NCBI GenBank assembly: GCA_012514835.1
Contig: JAAYZM010000230.1
Coordinates: 1 to 7,266, forward strand
Source of the DNA: Actinomycetales bacterium
GTDB lineage: Bacteria > Actinomycetota > Actinomycetes > Actinomycetales > Cellulomonadaceae
Length of the DNA: 7,266 nucleotides
Reading direction: 5' to 3'
Program-made: the position numbers and the translations under genes
The notes under the pieces: generated by a model
The model's input: only the letters and a program-made list of their open reading frames with translations
Told to the model about the DNA's origin: nothing
Databases searched by the model: none
In this document: positions 6,549-7,266 of the stretch, in pieces
How the letters are laid out: every line of letters starts with the position of its first letter
How positions within the stretch are numbered: position 1 is the first letter of the stretch

Positions 6549-7266
6549 CGACCGACGAGCACACGAGCCCCGACGAGCGCAACCAGCTCGGGCGGGCGAT
6601 CGTCGCGCGCCACCTCGGGGGTGTCGCGGGCCGACGCGGCCTCGGGCGCGTCGCGGCGTCGTCGGTGCGCTTCGCGCGCGGCTGGGGCCGCCCCGCTCTC
6701 GTGCGCCGTCGGCTCACGACGCCGCTGCGCGCCGCGACGGGGCCGACGACGACGATCTCGGTCCCGCCAGCTCCCGTCGACACCCTCCCGCCCCGCTGGT
6801 GGGTCCCGCCAGTCGCGGACGACGGCGAGCTCCCCGGGCGCGGGCTGCGCAGGGTCGTGCGCCGCGTGCCGACCGAGAACGCCCCGGGCGCCGCGTCGAG
6901 CCGACTGGCTCCGCGCACCGTGCCGATGCATCTGCCGCCCGAGGTCGGGTCCGTGGGCCGCATGACGACACCTGCCGACACGCGCTCGCGCCGATCGAGC
7001 CCACCGTCGAGACCCCCCGCGGGAGGCCCGCCGGGGAACGTCGCGGGGGTCGGGACCTCGTCGCACGGGGCCGAGCTGCCCGTGCGCGGCCCCGGCCCCG
7101 CCGAGCACGGCACCCCGTCGCCGCGCGTCTCGCGCCTCGTACGACGCCGGGCGCTCGCTCGCGCGGCGCGCGAGGAGCACGCGCGCCCCGTCCTCGCCCC
7201 GGGGCGTCCCGGCTCGATCACCGCCCCACCGGCTCGCTCCGCCGCGCTGCCCGGACCGTCTGCCGC
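6545..7266 (+). CDS. Arg/Pro-rich, probably disordered protein of unknown function (3' end beyond window)
   Basis: An ATG at 6545 overlaps the tube-2 stop (ATGA) and opens a frame with no stop through 240 codons to the window edge, so the gene is incomplete. About nine in ten third positions are G or C, slightly fewer than in its neighbours. I do not recognise a family. The N-terminus (about 10-45) could be a short amphipathic helix region (NQLGRAIVARHLGGVAGRRG). The rest is low-complexity, rich in Arg, Pro, Ala, Ser and Gly, with one aromatic patch PPRWWVPPV (82-90) and three basic blocks: ALVRRRLTTPLRA (51-63), LRRVVRRVP (101-109) and RLVRRRALARAAREEHAR (197-214). No signal peptide, membrane segment, LysM or metalloprotease motif is visible. 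In related clusters the tube-2 gene is followed by baseplate/LysM genes, so this could be a lineage-specific insertion, a scaffold or a cargo-linked protein; none of these is shown. An overlapping minus-strand frame exists but lacks context. Confidence 0.72.
   Translation, partial: MTTDEHTSPDERNQLGRAIVARHLGGVAGRRGLGRVAASSVRFARGWGRPALVRRRLTTPLRAATGPTTTISVPPAPVDTLPPRWWVPPVADDGELPGRGLRRVVRRVPTENAPGAASSRLAPRTVPMHLPPEVGSVGRMTTPADTRSRRSSPPSRPPAGGPPGNVAGVGTSSHGAELPVRGPGPAEHGTPSPRVSRLVRRRALARAAREEHARPVLAPGRPGSITAPPARSAALPGPSA

Noticed and set aside
6233..7221. Two overlapping minus-strand frames opposite tube 2 and the last gene
   Set aside because: The frame at 6496-7221 shares its third-position columns with the plus-strand gene, so GC bias cannot decide between them. 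The ATGA coupling, operon direction and absence of a ribosome-binding site favour the plus strand. The frame at 6233-7180 runs opposite the clear tube-2 gene.
1..7266. tRNA/rRNA genes, CRISPR arrays, insertion sequences or attachment sites
   Set aside because: No cloverleaf, regularly spaced repeat, transposase motif or long flanking repeat was recognised by eye.

Overview
The DNA is very GC-rich, with third codon positions almost always G or C, GTG starts next to Shine-Dalgarno motifs, and a large LuxR/LAL-type regulator. This points to a high-GC actinobacterium. The codon style (CTC, GAC, GCG, CGC everywhere) and protein character would fit Micrococcales such as the Cellulomonas relatives, but that placement is inference only.

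Layout: positions 1-223 are a non-coding tail holding candidate terminator hairpins. Positions 224-2968 (minus strand) encode one 914-residue ATPase/LuxR transcription regulator. Positions 2969-3334 are a divergent promoter region of 366 bases with short repeats and dyads. From 3335 to the window end, all genes run on the plus strand as a tightly packed operon: contractile sheath (3335-4903), inner tube protein 1 (4947-5420), tail-assembly/chaperone-like protein (5417-5899), a 59-residue DUF6760-type protein (5906-6085), a second tube-fold protein (6066-6548), and the start of an Arg/Pro-rich, probably disordered protein of unknown function (6545 to the edge, incomplete).

One sheath gene followed by two gp19/Hcp-fold tube proteins, with a small tail-assembly protein and a DUF6760 protein between them, is the 5' module of a phage-tail-like contractile injection system (eCIS; relatives are Afp, PVC, MACs and the Streptomyces CIS). 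A complete phage is less likely: no capsid, terminase or packaging gene is seen, although only about 4 kb of the cluster is visible. The baseplate, spike, tape measure, AAA+ ATPase and any cargo genes would be expected downstream of the window.

How the parts would work together: tube protein 1 polymerises into the inner tube, the sheath assembles around it and contracts, tube protein 2 probably forms the ring joining tube to baseplate, and the assembly protein probably acts with the tape measure. The divergent LuxR-type ATPase is the natural candidate for controlling the operon. The system class is known. The less explained parts are the Arg/Pro-rich last ORF, the in-frame single-stop join between the assembly protein and the DUF6760 gene, the degenerate Walker B motif of the regulator, and the repeat-bearing divergent promoter region.
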